This document shows positions 43,254 through 53,096 of a DNA stretch of 59,691 nt, piece by piece. The notes under the pieces are model-generated. The model ran no database searches, had not been told where the DNA came from, and worked only from the letters and a program-made list of their open reading frames with translations. Every line of letters begins with the position of its first letter. Position 1 is the stretch's first letter. The stretch comes from an uncultured Pelagibacteraceae bacterium (lineage in GTDB: Bacteria > Pseudomonadota > Alphaproteobacteria > Pelagibacterales > Pelagibacteraceae): contig CACNWV010000007.1 of assembly GCA_902624195.1 (NCBI GenBank), forward strand, positions 1-59,691, in the 5' to 3' direction. A program made the translations under genes and the position numbers.

Positions 43254-46133
43254 TTAAGCAGTCTTTTTCATTGAACCATTTCCAATAATTTCCCTTATAA
43301 ATTTTCCAGTATAACTATCTTTAACATTAGAAACTTTTTCTGGTGTACCTTCAGCAATTATTTTACCTCCGTTTATACCACCCTCTGGACCCATATCTAT
43401 AATATGATCTGCAGTTTTGATTACATCTAAGTTGTGCTCTATAACAACAACAGTATTCCCTGTATTTGCAAAAGCTTGTAAAATTTCTAATAATTTTTTT
43501 ATATCATGAGAATGTAATCCTGTTGTTGGCTCATCTAGTATATATAATGTCCTTCCAGTTGGTCTTTTGGATAATTCTTTTGCTAATTTTATCCTTTGAG
43601 CTTCTCCACCAGATAGTGTCGTTGCTTGTTGACCAATTTTCATATAACCCAAGCCAACATGTTTTAATGTAATAAGTTTTGATTTTATACTCTGAATATT
43701 CTCAAAAAACTCACAGCCTTCATCAACTGTCATATCTAATACATCAGCAATATTTTTATTTTTAAATCTAATTTCCAATGTTTCTCTATTATATCTAGCT
43801 CCTTTACAAGTATCACAAGGTATAAAAACATCAGGTAAAAAATGCATTTCGTAGGTTAAAACACCATCGCCTTCACAAGTTTCGCACCTTCCACCTTTTA
43901 CATTAAAGGAATATCTTCCCACTTTGTAGCCTCTTGCTTTAGACTCTGGCAAGCCCGCAAACCATTCTCTAATTGGTCCAAATGCTCCTGTATAAGTTGC
44001 AGGATTTGATCTTGGCGTTCTACCAATCGGTGACTGATCTATATCAATTATTTTATCAATTAATTCAGTTCCCTTGAAACCTGTAAATGCTTTCGGCACT
44101 TTACGACTTTTATTTTTATTTAACATCAAATTGAACGCGTTGTATAAAGTATGAAGAATTAAAGTAGATTTACCACTACCTGAGACACCTGTAACACAAG
44201 TAAAAGTACCAACTGGTATTTTTAAGTTAACTTTTTTTAAATTATTTCCACTAGCGCCACTAATTTCTATAAATCTTCCATTTTTTGCTGATCTTCTTTT
44301 TTTTGGAATAGCAATAAATTTCTTACCAGAGAGATAGTTACCGGTGATACTTTTTTCGTTTTTAATAATCTGCTTTACATCACCTTCTGCAACTATTTGT
44401 CCACCTTTTAGTCCTGCTTCAGGACCTATATCTATTATGTGGTCAGAACTTTCCATAGTTTCAATATCATGTTCAACAACTATTACAGTATTTCCTAAGT
44501 CTCTCAATTTTTTTAATGCGGTAATTAATTTTTTATTATCTCTTTGATGCAATCCAATAGAGGGCTCATCTAAAACATAAAGAACTCCTGTTAAACCAGA
44601 TCCAATTTGTGAGGCTAATCTTATTCTTTGTGCTTCTCCTCCAGATAAGGTTCCGGACTCTCTTGACAATGTCAAATAATTTAACCCAACGTTCAGTAAA
44701 AAGTTTAGCCTTTCATTAATTTCTTTTAAAATATGTTGGGCAATTTTTTTCTCTCTCTCGCTTAACACACTTTCTAATTTTTCAAACCATTTTTGAGCTT
44801 CATCAATTGATTTTTCAGTCACCTGACTTATATTTAAAGAGTTTATTTTTACGCATAAAGCCTCGTCTTTTAATCTCATACCTTTGCATTTTTCACAATC
44901 AGTTTCACTCTGATATTGAGAAATTTCCTCTCTCTTCCATTCACTATCAGTTTCTAGGTAACGTCTTTCTAAGTTATTTATCACTCCCTCAAACGTTTTT
45001 TTGGTAGTGTAAGACTCATACCCATCGTCATATGAAAATTTTATTTCTTCGTCATTTGATCCGTAAAGAATAATATCTTGAATTTTTTTAGGAATTTTTC
45101 TCCAAGAATCGGATAAAGATACTTTATAATGTTTTGCAATAGAGGCTAACGTTTGTGCATAATATAAAGATGTAGACTTTGACCAAGGTTCAATTACACC
45201 ATCTTGAAGACTTTTTTTCTCATCTGTAACAACCAAATTTGGATCTATATTCAAATTATGACCAATACCTTCACATTCTTCACAAGCTCCATAAGGAGAA
45301 TTAAAAGAGAATAACCTCGGCTCAATTTCTTCAATTGTAAAACCACTCTCAGGACAAGAAAATTTAGAAGAAAAAGTAATTGTTTCTCTTTTTCTAAATT
45401 TTTTTGGCAGAGTTTCATTTTCATATTCCACTATTAATAATCCATCTGAAAGATTGACAGCAGTTTCCACACTGTCAGCAAGTCTATTACCTAAGTTAGA
45501 ATTCAATATAATTCTATCCACAATTATAGAAATATCGTGTTTTACTTTTTTATTAAGATTAGGAAATTCATCAATATTCAAATATTTTCCGTCAACTTTA
45601 ATTTTTGAAAATCCTCTTTTTTTATAGTTTAGGATTTCTTTTTTATATTCACCTTTTCTACCTCTTACTATCGGCGCTAATAGATAAATAGTATTATTTT
45701 TTGGAAGATTTTTAATTTTATCAACCATCTCACTAATTGGTTGAGATCTTATAGGTTTACCAGTAAACGGTGAATATGGAATACCTACTCTAGCGAACAA
45801 AACCCTCATGTAGTCGTATATTTCAGTCACAGTTGCGACAGTTGACCTTGGGTTTTTTGATGTATTTTTTTGCTCAATAGAAATAGCAGGGCTCAATCCC
45901 TCAATAAAATCCACATTGGGTTTTTTCATTTTATCTAAAAATTGTCTGGCATATGAAGATAGACTTTCAACGTACCTTCTTTGTCCCTCGGCATAAATGG
46001 TGTCAAAAGCTAAAGACGATTTTCCAGACCCAGATAGGCCAGTTATGACAACTAATTTCTCTTTTGGAATTTCTAATGAAACATTTTTTAAGTTGTGTTC
46101 TTTAGCGCCTTTTACAACGATTTTTTTCAACAT
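43254..46133 (-). CDS. uvrA: Excinuclease ABC subunit A
   Basis: DNA damage sensor of nucleotide excision repair, 959 residues. Two ABC ATPase modules: [20 protein letters not shown] (first Walker A) and [20 protein letters not shown] (second). Signatures [20 protein letters not shown] and [20 protein letters not shown]. The C-terminal zinc module CETCEGDG...CDTCKGARY is intact. The first module reads CPES and CEEC, one cysteine short, as in other alphaproteobacteria. It diverges from ssb across 100 bases, the classic uvrA-ssb pairing, but no SOS box of the alphaproteobacterial GTTC-N7-GTTC kind is visible there. Confidence 0.97.
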   Translation of the reverse strand: MLKKIVVKGAKEHNLKNVSLEIPKEKLVVITGLSGSGKSSLAFDTIYAEGQRRYVESLSSYARQFLDKMKKPNVDFIEGLSPAISIEQKNTSKNPRSTVATVTEIYDYMRVLFARVGIPYSPFTGKPIRSQPISEMVDKIKNLPKNNTIYLLAPIVRGRKGEYKKEILNYKKRGFSKIKVDGKYLNIDEFPNLNKKVKHDISIIVDRIILNSNLGNRLADSVETAVNLSDGLLIVEYENETLPKKFRKRETITFSSKFSCPESGFTIEEIEPRLFSFNSPYGACEECEGIGHNLNIDPNLVVTDEKKSLQDGVIEPWSKSTSLYYAQTLASIAKHYKVSLSDSWRKIPKKIQDIILYGSNDEEIKFSYDDGYESYTTKKTFEGVINNLERRYLETDSEWKREEISQYQSETDCEKCKGMRLKDEALCVKINSLNISQVTEKSIDEAQKWFEKLESVLSEREKKIAQHILKEINERLNFLLNVGLNYLTLSRESGTLSGGEAQRIRLASQIGSGLTGVLYVLDEPSIGLHQRDNKKLITALKKLRDLGNTVIVVEHDIETMESSDHIIDIGPEAGLKGGQIVAEGDVKQIIKNEKSITGNYLSGKKFIAIPKKRRSAKNGRFIEISGASGNNLKKVNLKIPVGTFTCVTGVSGSGKSTLILHTLYNAFNLMLNKNKSRKVPKAFTGFKGTELIDKIIDIDQSPIGRTPRSNPATYTGAFGPIREWFAGLPESKARGYKVGRYSFNVKGGRCETCEGDGVLTYEMHFLPDVFIPCDTCKGARYNRETLEIRFKNKNIADVLDMTVDEGCEFFENIQSIKSKLITLKHVGLGYMKIGQQATTLSGGEAQRIKLAKELSKRPTGRTLYILDEPTTGLHSHDIKKLLEILQAFANTGNTVVVIEHNLDVIKTADHIIDMGPEGGINGGKIIAEGTPEKVSNVKDSYTGKFIREIIGNGSMKKTA

Positions 46134-46233
46134 ATATTTTACTCCAAATAATAATCACCTTATATTTAGTTATCAAATATGATATAAATTTAAGACTTTT
46201 AACAATAAAAAAATCTAATATATTCAAAATATT

Positions 46234-46692
46234 ATGGCTGGAAGTTTAAATAAAGTACAATTAATAGGTCGTTTAGGCGCAGATCCAGAAATCAAACAGA
46301 TGGTTAATGGTAAAAGTGTAGCCAGACTTAGTATTGCAACCAGCCAGTCTTGGAAGGATAAAACCAGTGGTGAGCGTAAAGAAAAAACTGAGTGGCATAG
46401 AGTTGTTATTTTTAATGAAGGACTAGTAAATGTAGTTCAACAGTATGTTAAAAAAGGAGCAAATGTGTATATAGAGGGCCAATTAAGTACAAGGAAATGG
46501 AAAGATGAAGCTACTGGTCAAGACAAATATTCTACAGAAGTTGTTTTACAAGGATATAATTCTAGTTTGACTATGCTAGATACGAGAAACAGCTCAAATA
46601 ATTCCAACTTAGTTTCTGACGATAAAAGTTCTCTACCTAATGATAACCTAAATCAAGCGAGTAACGATTTAGATGATGAAATTCCTTTTTAA
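46234..46692 (+). CDS. ssb: Single-stranded DNA-binding protein
   Basis: Tetrameric ssDNA-binding protein of replication and repair, 152 residues. The OB fold (about 1-110) starts NKVQLIGRLGADPEIK and includes KTEWHRVVIFNEGLVNVVQQ then YVKKGANVYIEGQLSTRKW. A low-complexity Asn/Ser linker leads to the protein-interaction tip DDEIPF. gyrA starts 5 bases after the stop. Confidence 0.96.
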   Translation: MAGSLNKVQLIGRLGADPEIKQMVNGKSVARLSIATSQSWKDKTSGERKEKTEWHRVVIFNEGLVNVVQQYVKKGANVYIEGQLSTRKWKDEATGQDKYSTEVVLQGYNSSLTMLDTRNSSNNSNLVSDDKSSLPNDNLNQASNDLDDEIPF

Positions 46693-46697
46693 TTTAA

Positions 46698-49271
46698 ATG
46701 GAAAAAAACAACCTAGATAACAATAAATCATTTAAACCTATTTTTGTTCAAGATGAGATGAGCTCATCATACCTATCTTACGCAATGAGTGTAATTGTAA
46801 GTAGAGCTTTACCTGATGTAAGGGACGGTCTCAAACCTGTTCACAGAAGAATTATATATGCAATGTATAAAGGTGGATATGACTGGTCAAAACCTTATAG
46901 AAAGTCAGCAAGAATTGTTGGTGATGTAATTGGTAAATATCATCCTCATGGTGATCAGTCAGTTTACGATGCATTAGTCAGATTGGTACAAGACTTTTCT
47001 ATGAGCCTACCTTTAATCTCTGGTCAAGGGAATTTTGGTTCTATTGACGGAGATCCGCCAGCAGCAATGAGATATACAGAAACTAAACTCGGACGTATAT
47101 CACAATTTTTAACAGAGGATTTAGAAAAAGATACTGTAATGTTCAGAAGCAATTACGATGAAACCGAGAAAGAACCAGAGGTGTTGCCTTCGCAATATCC
47201 GAATATACTTGTCAACGGAGCTGGAGGTATTGCTGTAGGAATGGCAACAAGTATACCACCCCACAATCTTGGTGAAATAATTGATGCAACGGTAGCTTTT
47301 ATAAATAATAAAGAAATTACAATTAATCAATTAATGAAATATGTGCCTGGTCCAGATTTTCCAACTGGAGGAGTTATAATTGGTAAAGATATAATTAAGC
47401 AAGGTTATAACAAAGGTAGAGGATCTTTTAAAGTAAGGGGTGAAATAGAATTTGAAGAGAAAAAAGGTGGAAGAGAAAAATTAATTATAAAATCTATTCC
47501 CTATCAAGTAAACAAATCTTTATTAATTGAAAAAATTGCTCAGTTAGTGAGAGACAAAAAGATCGAAGGTATAAGAGACTTACGAGATGAGTCTAACAGA
47601 GAGGGTATTAGAGTAGTTATTGAATTAAGAAAAGGTGTGGAACCAGAAACTATAAGACGTCAATTATATAAATTAACGAATATTGAAAGTTCATTCGGTT
47701 TTAATACTTTAGCTATAGTCGATAACAAGCCAAAGATACTTAATTTAAAAGAATTTATTTCTGAGTTTTTAAAATTTAGAGAAAATACTGTAATCAAAAG
47801 AGTAAAGTTTGATTTAAAAAAAGCTGAACAAAGAGCCCATATTTTAATTGGATTAGCAGCTGCTGTTGAAAATATTGATGAAGTTATAAAGATAATAAAG
47901 AATTCAAAAAATACCGATTTCGCAAAAAAAAATCTACTATTAAAAAAATGGAAAATTAAAAAAAGTATTAAATTTATAAATTTAATTGAAAAAAAGAAAA
48001 ATATCTCCACTTATCAATTAACTGGAACTCAAGTTGATGCAATTCTTGAACTTAAATTACAAAAATTAACAGCTTTCGGTATAGAAGAAATCGAAACAGA
48101 AATAAATAAACTTTCAAAATTAATCGTTGAATTTAATAAAATAATTAACTCAAAAAAAGCTTTGTATAAACTAATTACAGACGAATTGATAAAGATTAAA
48201 GATAAATTTTCTTTACCAAGAAAAACAAAAATTATTGATGCTGTTTTAAATTACAATATTGAAGAAACTATACAGAAAGAAAATGTAGTTATTAATATTA
48301 CTAATCAAGGATATATAAAAAGGGGGCCATTGAGCTCTTTAAAAGCTCAAAAAAGAGGAGGTAAGGGAAAAACTGGTATATCTACCAGAGAAGATGATTT
48401 TGTTGTCCAAATTTTTACAGCGAATACTCATACGCCTGTTTTGTTTTTTTCAACTCAGGGCCTTGTCTATAAAATTAAAGCCCATAAAATTCCAGAGGGT
48501 ACCGCATCTTCTAAAGGAAAATCTATATTTAATTTGCTACCACTAAAAAGCCACCATTCAATTAGTTCTATTATGCCTTTACCAGAGGATGAAACTGAGT
48601 GGAAAGATTTAAAGGTTATATTCGCGACTGCAAAAGGAAATGTTAGAAAAAATTCTTTAGAGGATTTTGTAAATATTAATAATAGTGGTAAAATTGCAAT
48701 GAAATTAGATCCAGAGGATAAGATAATTGGTGTTAAAATTTGTAAAGATGATCAGGATATTCTCTTAAGTACTCAATTTGGAAAATGTATAAGGTTTAAA
48801 TCAAAAAAACTAAGATTATTTAAAGGGAGGTCATCTAAAGGAATTAAAGGAATTCAATTGAGTGATAAAGACAAAGTAATTTCTTTATCTATTTTGGACA
48901 ACACTCAAATCAATACAAAAAATATTAACGGAGATAGAAAATTAAAGAGTGCTATTGGTAGGTTTATATTATCTGTCTCGGAAAATGGTTACGGTAAAAG
49001 ATCATCCTATTTAGACTACAGAGTAACTAATCGAGGTGGCAAAGGTATAATTGGCATCATTAATTCACCAAGAAATGGAAATATTTCCTCATCTTTAGTA
49101 GTTAATGAGGACGATGAAATACTCTTATCTACAGATAAAGGCAGCATGATGAGGTGCGCAGTAAAAGAAATTAGAATAGCTGGTAGAAATACGCAAGGAG
49201 TAAGAATTAAAAAATTATCAGGACAGGAAAAAGTCGTCTCAGTAATAAAGATTGAGGATAATATAATTTAA
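46698..49271 (+). CDS. gyrA: DNA gyrase subunit A
   Basis: DNA breakage-reunion subunit of gyrase, 857 residues. The catalytic tyrosine is Tyr126 in [12 protein letters not shown]. The N-terminal [20 protein letters not shown] and [17 protein letters not shown] lie in the head domain; Gln87 occupies the place of E. coli Ser83, and the acidic Asp91 is kept. The C-terminal beta-pinwheel contains the GyrA-box-like QKRGGKGK (as [13 protein letters not shown]) followed by repeats such as [10 protein letters not shown]. It abuts coaD (last base of TAA is the A of ATG). Confidence 0.96.
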   Translation: MEKNNLDNNKSFKPIFVQDEMSSSYLSYAMSVIVSRALPDVRDGLKPVHRRIIYAMYKGGYDWSKPYRKSARIVGDVIGKYHPHGDQSVYDALVRLVQDFSMSLPLISGQGNFGSIDGDPPAAMRYTETKLGRISQFLTEDLEKDTVMFRSNYDETEKEPEVLPSQYPNILVNGAGGIAVGMATSIPPHNLGEIIDATVAFINNKEITINQLMKYVPGPDFPTGGVIIGKDIIKQGYNKGRGSFKVRGEIEFEEKKGGREKLIIKSIPYQVNKSLLIEKIAQLVRDKKIEGIRDLRDESNREGIRVVIELRKGVEPETIRRQLYKLTNIESSFGFNTLAIVDNKPKILNLKEFISEFLKFRENTVIKRVKFDLKKAEQRAHILIGLAAAVENIDEVIKIIKNSKNTDFAKKNLLLKKWKIKKSIKFINLIEKKKNISTYQLTGTQVDAILELKLQKLTAFGIEEIETEINKLSKLIVEFNKIINSKKALYKLITDELIKIKDKFSLPRKTKIIDAVLNYNIEETIQKENVVINITNQGYIKRGPLSSLKAQKRGGKGKTGISTREDDFVVQIFTANTHTPVLFFSTQGLVYKIKAHKIPEGTASSKGKSIFNLLPLKSHHSISSIMPLPEDETEWKDLKVIFATAKGNVRKNSLEDFVNINNSGKIAMKLDPEDKIIGVKICKDDQDILLSTQFGKCIRFKSKKLRLFKGRSSKGIKGIQLSDKDKVISLSILDNTQINTKNINGDRKLKSAIGRFILSVSENGYGKRSSYLDYRVTNRGGKGIIGIINSPRNGNISSSLVVNEDDEILLSTDKGSMMRCAVKEIRIAGRNTQGVRIKKLSGQEKVVSVIKIEDNII

Positions 49272-49759
49272 TGAAAACTGCAGTTTATCCAGGAACTTTT
49301 GATCCAATTACATATGGCCATATAGATGTAATCAAAAAATCATTAAAGATATTTGATAAACTAGTGGTTGCAACAACTGACAATATTGATAAAAATTATT
49401 TTTTTTCAATTGATGAAAGATTAAACATAATTAATAACTCTTTGTTTAAAGATCTAAAACTTGATAAGAAAAAAATTAAAGTAATATCTTTTAGCAACTT
49501 AACTATAGAATTATGTAAAAGATATAATGCATCAGTTATTATAAGAGGTCTCAGAGCAGTTTCTGATTTTGAGTACGAGTTTCAATTAGCAGGAATGAAT
49601 AAAAAATTGAATTCAAAAATTGAGACAATGTTCTTAATGTCTGATGTTGAGAATCAAATAATTTCCTCAAAATTTGTGAAGGAAATAGCTCTTTTAGGTG
49701 GGAACATTGACAGATTTGTATCTAAATATACTGTTAAAATGTTAAAAATGAAATGTTAA
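49271..49759 (+). CDS. coaD: Phosphopantetheine adenylyltransferase
   Basis: Penultimate step of coenzyme A synthesis, 162 residues. The nucleotidyltransferase motif YPGTFDPITYGHIDVI holds the T/HxGH signature (TYGH). VIIRGLRAVSDFEYEFQLA is the CoaD hallmark, and FVKEIALLGGNIDRFV is near the end. Cotranscribed in the order gyrA-coaD-ppi, with one-base or few-base overlaps. Confidence 0.96.
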   Translation: MKTAVYPGTFDPITYGHIDVIKKSLKIFDKLVVATTDNIDKNYFFSIDERLNIINNSLFKDLKLDKKKIKVISFSNLTIELCKRYNASVIIRGLRAVSDFEYEFQLAGMNKKLNSKIETMFLMSDVENQIISSKFVKEIALLGGNIDRFVSKYTVKMLKMKC

Positions 49760-50313
49760 TGAAAAAATTTATTTATTTATTTATTATTTTTTTTAGTTTA
49801 GTAAATAATCAACTAATGGCAAAAAATTTAATGATTTTAAAATTAACTTATGGCGAGGTTGAGATAGAACTATACCCGGATAAAGCTCCAAACCATGTTG
49901 AAAGATTTGAAAAATTATCTAATGAAGGAAAATATGATGGAGTAGTTTTTCATAGAGTTATTTCAGGTTTTATGGCTCAGTCAGGAGACGTAAAATTTGG
50001 AAATTCTAGTAACTCTAATTTTAATTTAAGCTTAGCCGGCACAGGAGGCTCAGAATTACCAAATCTAAAAGCAGAATTTAATGACATTCCTCATACAAGG
50101 GGTATTTTGTCGGCAGCAAGATCAGCTGACCCTAATAGTGCAAATAGTCAATTCTTTATTTGTTTTGACTCCGCTCCACATTTAGACAGACAATACACTG
50201 CTTTTGGTAAAGTGATCAAAGGTATGGAATTTATTGATATGATAAAAAAAGGTGATCCAAATTCAGGCGCAGTTTCTTCTCCTGACAAGATAATTTCAAT
50301 TAAATCAAAATAG
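49759..50313 (+). CDS. Periplasmic peptidyl-prolyl cis-trans isomerase (cyclophilin)
   Basis: A 184-residue cyclophilin with an N-terminal signal peptide (MKKFIYLFIIFFSLVNNQLM, cut after AMA-like MAK), so it acts in the periplasm. The active region is VVFHRVISGFMAQSGD, then GTGGSELPNLKAEFN, HTRGILSAARSADPNSANSQ and FFICFDSAPHLDRQYTAFG. I chose the ATG at 49759, which makes a TAATG overlap with the coaD stop; an ATG at 49753 lies inside coaD. Confidence 0.93.
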   Translation: MKKFIYLFIIFFSLVNNQLMAKNLMILKLTYGEVEIELYPDKAPNHVERFEKLSNEGKYDGVVFHRVISGFMAQSGDVKFGNSSNSNFNLSLAGTGGSELPNLKAEFNDIPHTRGILSAARSADPNSANSQFFICFDSAPHLDRQYTAFGKVIKGMEFIDMIKKGDPNSGAVSSPDKIISIKSK

Positions 50314-50317
50314 TTAA

Positions 50318-51433
50318 ATGCTAGACTCTAAATTTTCTTTTGAGCTACTAGCTCAAGATGAAAAAGCCAGGCTTGGAAAAATTTATACAAGTAGGGGTGT
50401 CATTGATACACCAGCTTTTATGCCTGTAGGTACACAAGGAACAGTGAAAGGAATTTTTACAGACGATATTTTAAAAACTGGTACACAGATAATTTTAGGT
50501 AACACTTATCATTTGTTGTTAAGACCAGGTATTGAAATACTAAATAATTTTGGTGGATTACATAGTTTTATGAATTGGCAAAAACCAATATTAACAGATT
50601 CAGGTGGTTATCAAATTATGTCCTTATCAAAGTTTAATAAGATAGATTTAAATTTAGGAGCAATCTTTAAGTCTCATTTAGATGGTAAAAAAATTATACT
50701 TAGTCCAGAAAAAAGTATTCAAATTCAAAAGGCAATAAATTCTGATATAGTGATGGTATTGGACGAATGTCCTAAACAGACAAGTAATAAAAAAATTTTA
50801 TCTGAAGCAATAAATATATCAACTCATTGGGCAAAAAGATGTAAAATTGAATTTGGTAACAATAATTCAAAAGCTCTTTTTGGTATAACCCAGGGAGGTT
50901 TAGATAAAGAATTGAGAATAGAGAGTATAGATAAATTGATAGAAATTGGTTTTGATGGCTATGCAATGGGTGGATTAGCGGTCGGTGAAAAACAATCTGA
51001 TATGTTTCAAATTTTAAATGAAACTACAGATCTTCTTCCGAAAAATAAACCAAGATATCTAATGGGTGTTGGCACCCCTTCAGATATTTTAGGAGCTGTT
51101 AATGAGGGAATTGATATGTTTGATTGTGTAATGCCAACAAGGTCAGGAAGAACTGGTCTAGCTTTTACATGGGAGGGTAAACTAAATCTAAAAAATTCGA
51201 AATATCAAAAAGATAATACTCCATTAGATAATAAATGTCGCATCAAAGATTTAAATAAATATTCAAAATCTTATTTAAATCACCTTATTAAAGCTGATGA
51301 AATGTTAGCTTCTATGCTAATTTCATTGCATAATATATATTTTTATCAACAATTTATGCTCAAAATAAGAGAAAATATTAATAGAGGTACATTTAAAAAT
51401 TTTTATAAAAAATATATTAATTTTTTTAATTAA
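50318..51433 (+). CDS. tgt: tRNA-guanine transglycosylase lacking two zinc ligands
   Basis: Exchanges guanine for the queuosine precursor at the wobble base of GUN-anticodon tRNAs (Asn, Asp, His, Tyr), 371 residues. Catalytic residues are kept: Asp94 in ILTDSGGYQ and Asp269 in DMFDCVMPTR, with GGLAVGE and RYLMGVGTP between. The zinc site C-x-C-x2-C...H, as in ECDCYTC of E. coli, reads CRIKDL: Cys307 and His338 remain but the other two cysteines are Ile309 and Leu312. The site may not bind zinc. It follows the cyclophilin by 4 bases; the tRNA-Asn in this window is a possible substrate. Confidence 0.93.
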   Translation: MLDSKFSFELLAQDEKARLGKIYTSRGVIDTPAFMPVGTQGTVKGIFTDDILKTGTQIILGNTYHLLLRPGIEILNNFGGLHSFMNWQKPILTDSGGYQIMSLSKFNKIDLNLGAIFKSHLDGKKIILSPEKSIQIQKAINSDIVMVLDECPKQTSNKKILSEAINISTHWAKRCKIEFGNNNSKALFGITQGGLDKELRIESIDKLIEIGFDGYAMGGLAVGEKQSDMFQILNETTDLLPKNKPRYLMGVGTPSDILGAVNEGIDMFDCVMPTRSGRTGLAFTWEGKLNLKNSKYQKDNTPLDNKCRIKDLNKYSKSYLNHLIKADEMLASMLISLHNIYFYQQFMLKIRENINRGTFKNFYKKYINFFN

Positions 51434-51476
51434 TTATTTGAATTTTTCATAATTAATATATAAAAGATCATTTCAA

Positions 51477-51552
51477 GGGCCCTTAGCTCAGTTGGTAGAG
51501 CACCTCCCTTTTAAGGAGGGTGTCGATGGTTCGAGTCCATCAGGGCTCACCA
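51477..51552 (+). tRNA. tRNA-Lys (anticodon TTT)
   Basis: 76-nt cloverleaf with acceptor GGGCCCT pairing with AGGGCTC, discriminator A and an encoded CCA. The D-arm is TAGCTCAGTTGGTAGAGC, the anticodon stem CCTCC/GGAGG holds the loop CTTTTAA, and the T-arm has GGTTCGAGTCC. Lys is heavily used in this proteome. Confidence 0.96.
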
Positions 51553-51556
51553 ATAA

Positions 51557-52390
51557 TTAAACTTTTATTGGTGGATACTTAATCATTACTTCATTCATCC
51601 AATTTTTTAGATTCTCTATTCTTTTTTTATTGCTAGGATGTGTGCTTAAAAAAACTGGCGGTTCTTTTCCTTTGTTCTTTTCACTCATACGCTGCCATAA
51701 TTTCACTGACTCTCTTATGTCATACCCTGATAATGAAGAAAAAATTAAACCTAAATAATCAGCTTCAGACTCCTGTTTTCTACCAAAAGGATTCATAATA
51801 CCTAATTTAAAAATATCTAAACCAGTATTTTGTCCTACGGTATTTCTAGTTCTATTTATTGCTCCACCTAAAAAAATATCAGCAACAGAGGTACCTAAAT
51901 TGATAGTCATTGCTTGACTAGCGCGTTCTAAAGAGTGTCTTGCAACCGCATGAGCTATTTCATGTCCCATGACTATTGAGAGTGCATCGGTATTTTTTGT
52001 GATTTTAAGTAGTCCGGTGTAAACAGCAACTTTACCTCCTGGCATAACCCAAGCATTTACAATTTTATCATTATCTACTAAAACATAGTCCCAGCCAAAA
52101 TTTCTTGTTGGATCTTCTTTACCATCTCTTACAAAGAAAGTGCTAACAGCATTTTCAATTCTTTTACCAATTTCCCTAATTTCATTCAATTGAGCACCTT
52201 TTGTAATAAGTTTAGATTTACTTTTAAAATTTTCATATGCTGCAGATGCTTGTTGGTTTATTCGAGCTTCAGGGATTAAACTTAATTGTTTTCTTTCGGT
52301 AATTGGCACTGTTGTGCAGGAATTTAAAAGAACCGAGCAACAACTACAGCCAAATAAGCCAAGAAATTTTCTTCTGTTTATGTTATACAT
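51557..52390 (-). CDS. M48 metalloprotease with a Tat-type lipoprotein signal
   Basis: A 277-residue zinc protease of the M48 (Oma1/BepA-like) family. The catalytic helix is MGHEIAHAVARHS (HEIAH 143-147) and the third ligand lies in ESEAD (207-211). The N-terminus NRRKFLGLFG has the twin-arginine pattern (RR at 6-7), followed by a Cys-rich GCSCCS and LLNSC, a likely lipobox at Cys25. It should be exported by Tat and lipid-anchored in the envelope, where it may process outer-membrane proteins. It abuts tRNA-Lys (5 bases). A small 25-residue frame starts 10 bases beyond its start on the other strand. Confidence 0.9.
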   Translation of the reverse strand: MYNINRRKFLGLFGCSCCSVLLNSCTTVPITERKQLSLIPEARINQQASAAYENFKSKSKLITKGAQLNEIREIGKRIENAVSTFFVRDGKEDPTRNFGWDYVLVDNDKIVNAWVMPGGKVAVYTGLLKITKNTDALSIVMGHEIAHAVARHSLERASQAMTINLGTSVADIFLGGAINRTRNTVGQNTGLDIFKLGIMNPFGRKQESEADYLGLIFSSLSGYDIRESVKLWQRMSEKNKGKEPPVFLSTHPSNKKRIENLKNWMNEVMIKYPPIKV

Positions 52391-52400
52391 TTAAAGATTC

Positions 52401-52478
52401 ATGATTTTAAATAATAAATTATTAATTGCAATTTTTATCTTAATTATAATATTTATAATTTATTCAAGTTATTCATAA
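52401..52478 (+). CDS. Possible 25-residue membrane microprotein
   Basis: ATG at 52401 to TAA at 52476-52478 encodes 25 residues, MILNNKLLIAIFILIIIFII and YSSYS: one hydrophobic helix with a short basic N-end. It occupies most of the 91-base gap between the divergent M48 protease and the DUF502 gene and ends 3 bases before the latter. AT-rich DNA easily yields such frames, so chance cannot be excluded. Confidence 0.3.
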   Translation: MILNNKLLIAIFILIIIFIIYSSYS

Positions 52479-52481
52479 ATA

Positions 52482-53096
52482 ATGACTAAAAATAATATAA
52501 AAAAATCAATTTTCTCAAAATTAAGAAACAATTTCATTGCAGGTATAGTAGTTTTAATACCTATAGGAATCACCTTATATCTCACTCTATTTTTAATTAG
52601 AATTTCTGGAAAAGTAATACCCAAGGAAATAAACCCTAATAATTATTTACCCATTGATATCCCAGGTGTTGAAATTTTAATAGCCTTAATAATAATAACT
52701 TTAATTGGTTGGTTATCTTTATCTTTTTTAGGAAAAAAATTTTTTGAACTTTTTAATAATATCTTAAAAAAAATTCCTATATTAAGAACAATTTACTCTG
52801 CGATTGGCCAAATGACTGAGAGTTTTACTAAAACAGATAACAAACAAAAAAGTGTAGTTTTATTGGAGTATCCAAGAAAAGGTATTTGGGCTGTAGGTTT
52901 TGCAACTAACGATAATAAAGGTATAATAAGAAATAATGTTAATGAAGACATCGTAAATGTTTTTTTACCTACGACGCCTAACCCAACAAGTGGTTTCCTG
53001 CTTATGGTACCAAAAAAAGATCTTATATATTTAGATATATCTTTCGAGCAGGCCTCTAAATTTATTGTATCTGCAGGGACAACAAATATAGATTAA
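52482..53096 (+). CDS. DUF502 family membrane protein
   Basis: A 204-residue membrane protein with two N-terminal helices (about 20-40 and 63-87) and a soluble beta-rich C-terminal part. FIAGIVVLIPIGITLYLTLF, then IPILRTIYSAIGQMTES and VFLPTTPNPTSGFLLMVPK are the family hallmarks. In alphaproteobacteria it commonly sits beside recG, as here, where the ends overlap by 4 bases. The biochemical function is unknown. Confidence 0.9.
   Translation: MTKNNIKKSIFSKLRNNFIAGIVVLIPIGITLYLTLFLIRISGKVIPKEINPNNYLPIDIPGVEILIALIIITLIGWLSLSFLGKKFFELFNNILKKIPILRTIYSAIGQMTESFTKTDNKQKSVVLLEYPRKGIWAVGFATNDNKGIIRNNVNEDIVNVFLPTTPNPTSGFLLMVPKKDLIYLDISFEQASKFIVSAGTTNID

Noticed and set aside
43254-46133. UvrA first zinc module with CPES in place of CxxC
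   Set aside because: The same serine is, to my knowledge, common in alphaproteobacterial UvrA, and the second module is intact, so it is not specific to this genome.
46134-46233. Possible SOS box in the uvrA-ssb divergent gap
   Set aside because: Neither the alphaproteobacterial GTTC-N7-GTTC nor the E. coli CTG-N10-CAG type is visible; the only symmetric segments are short AT-only arms expected by chance.
47660-48010. 116-residue minus-strand frame inside gyrA
   Set aside because: Shadow frame: Phe/Ile/Leu-rich product from the complement of Lys/Glu/Asn codons, no ribosome site and no independent support.
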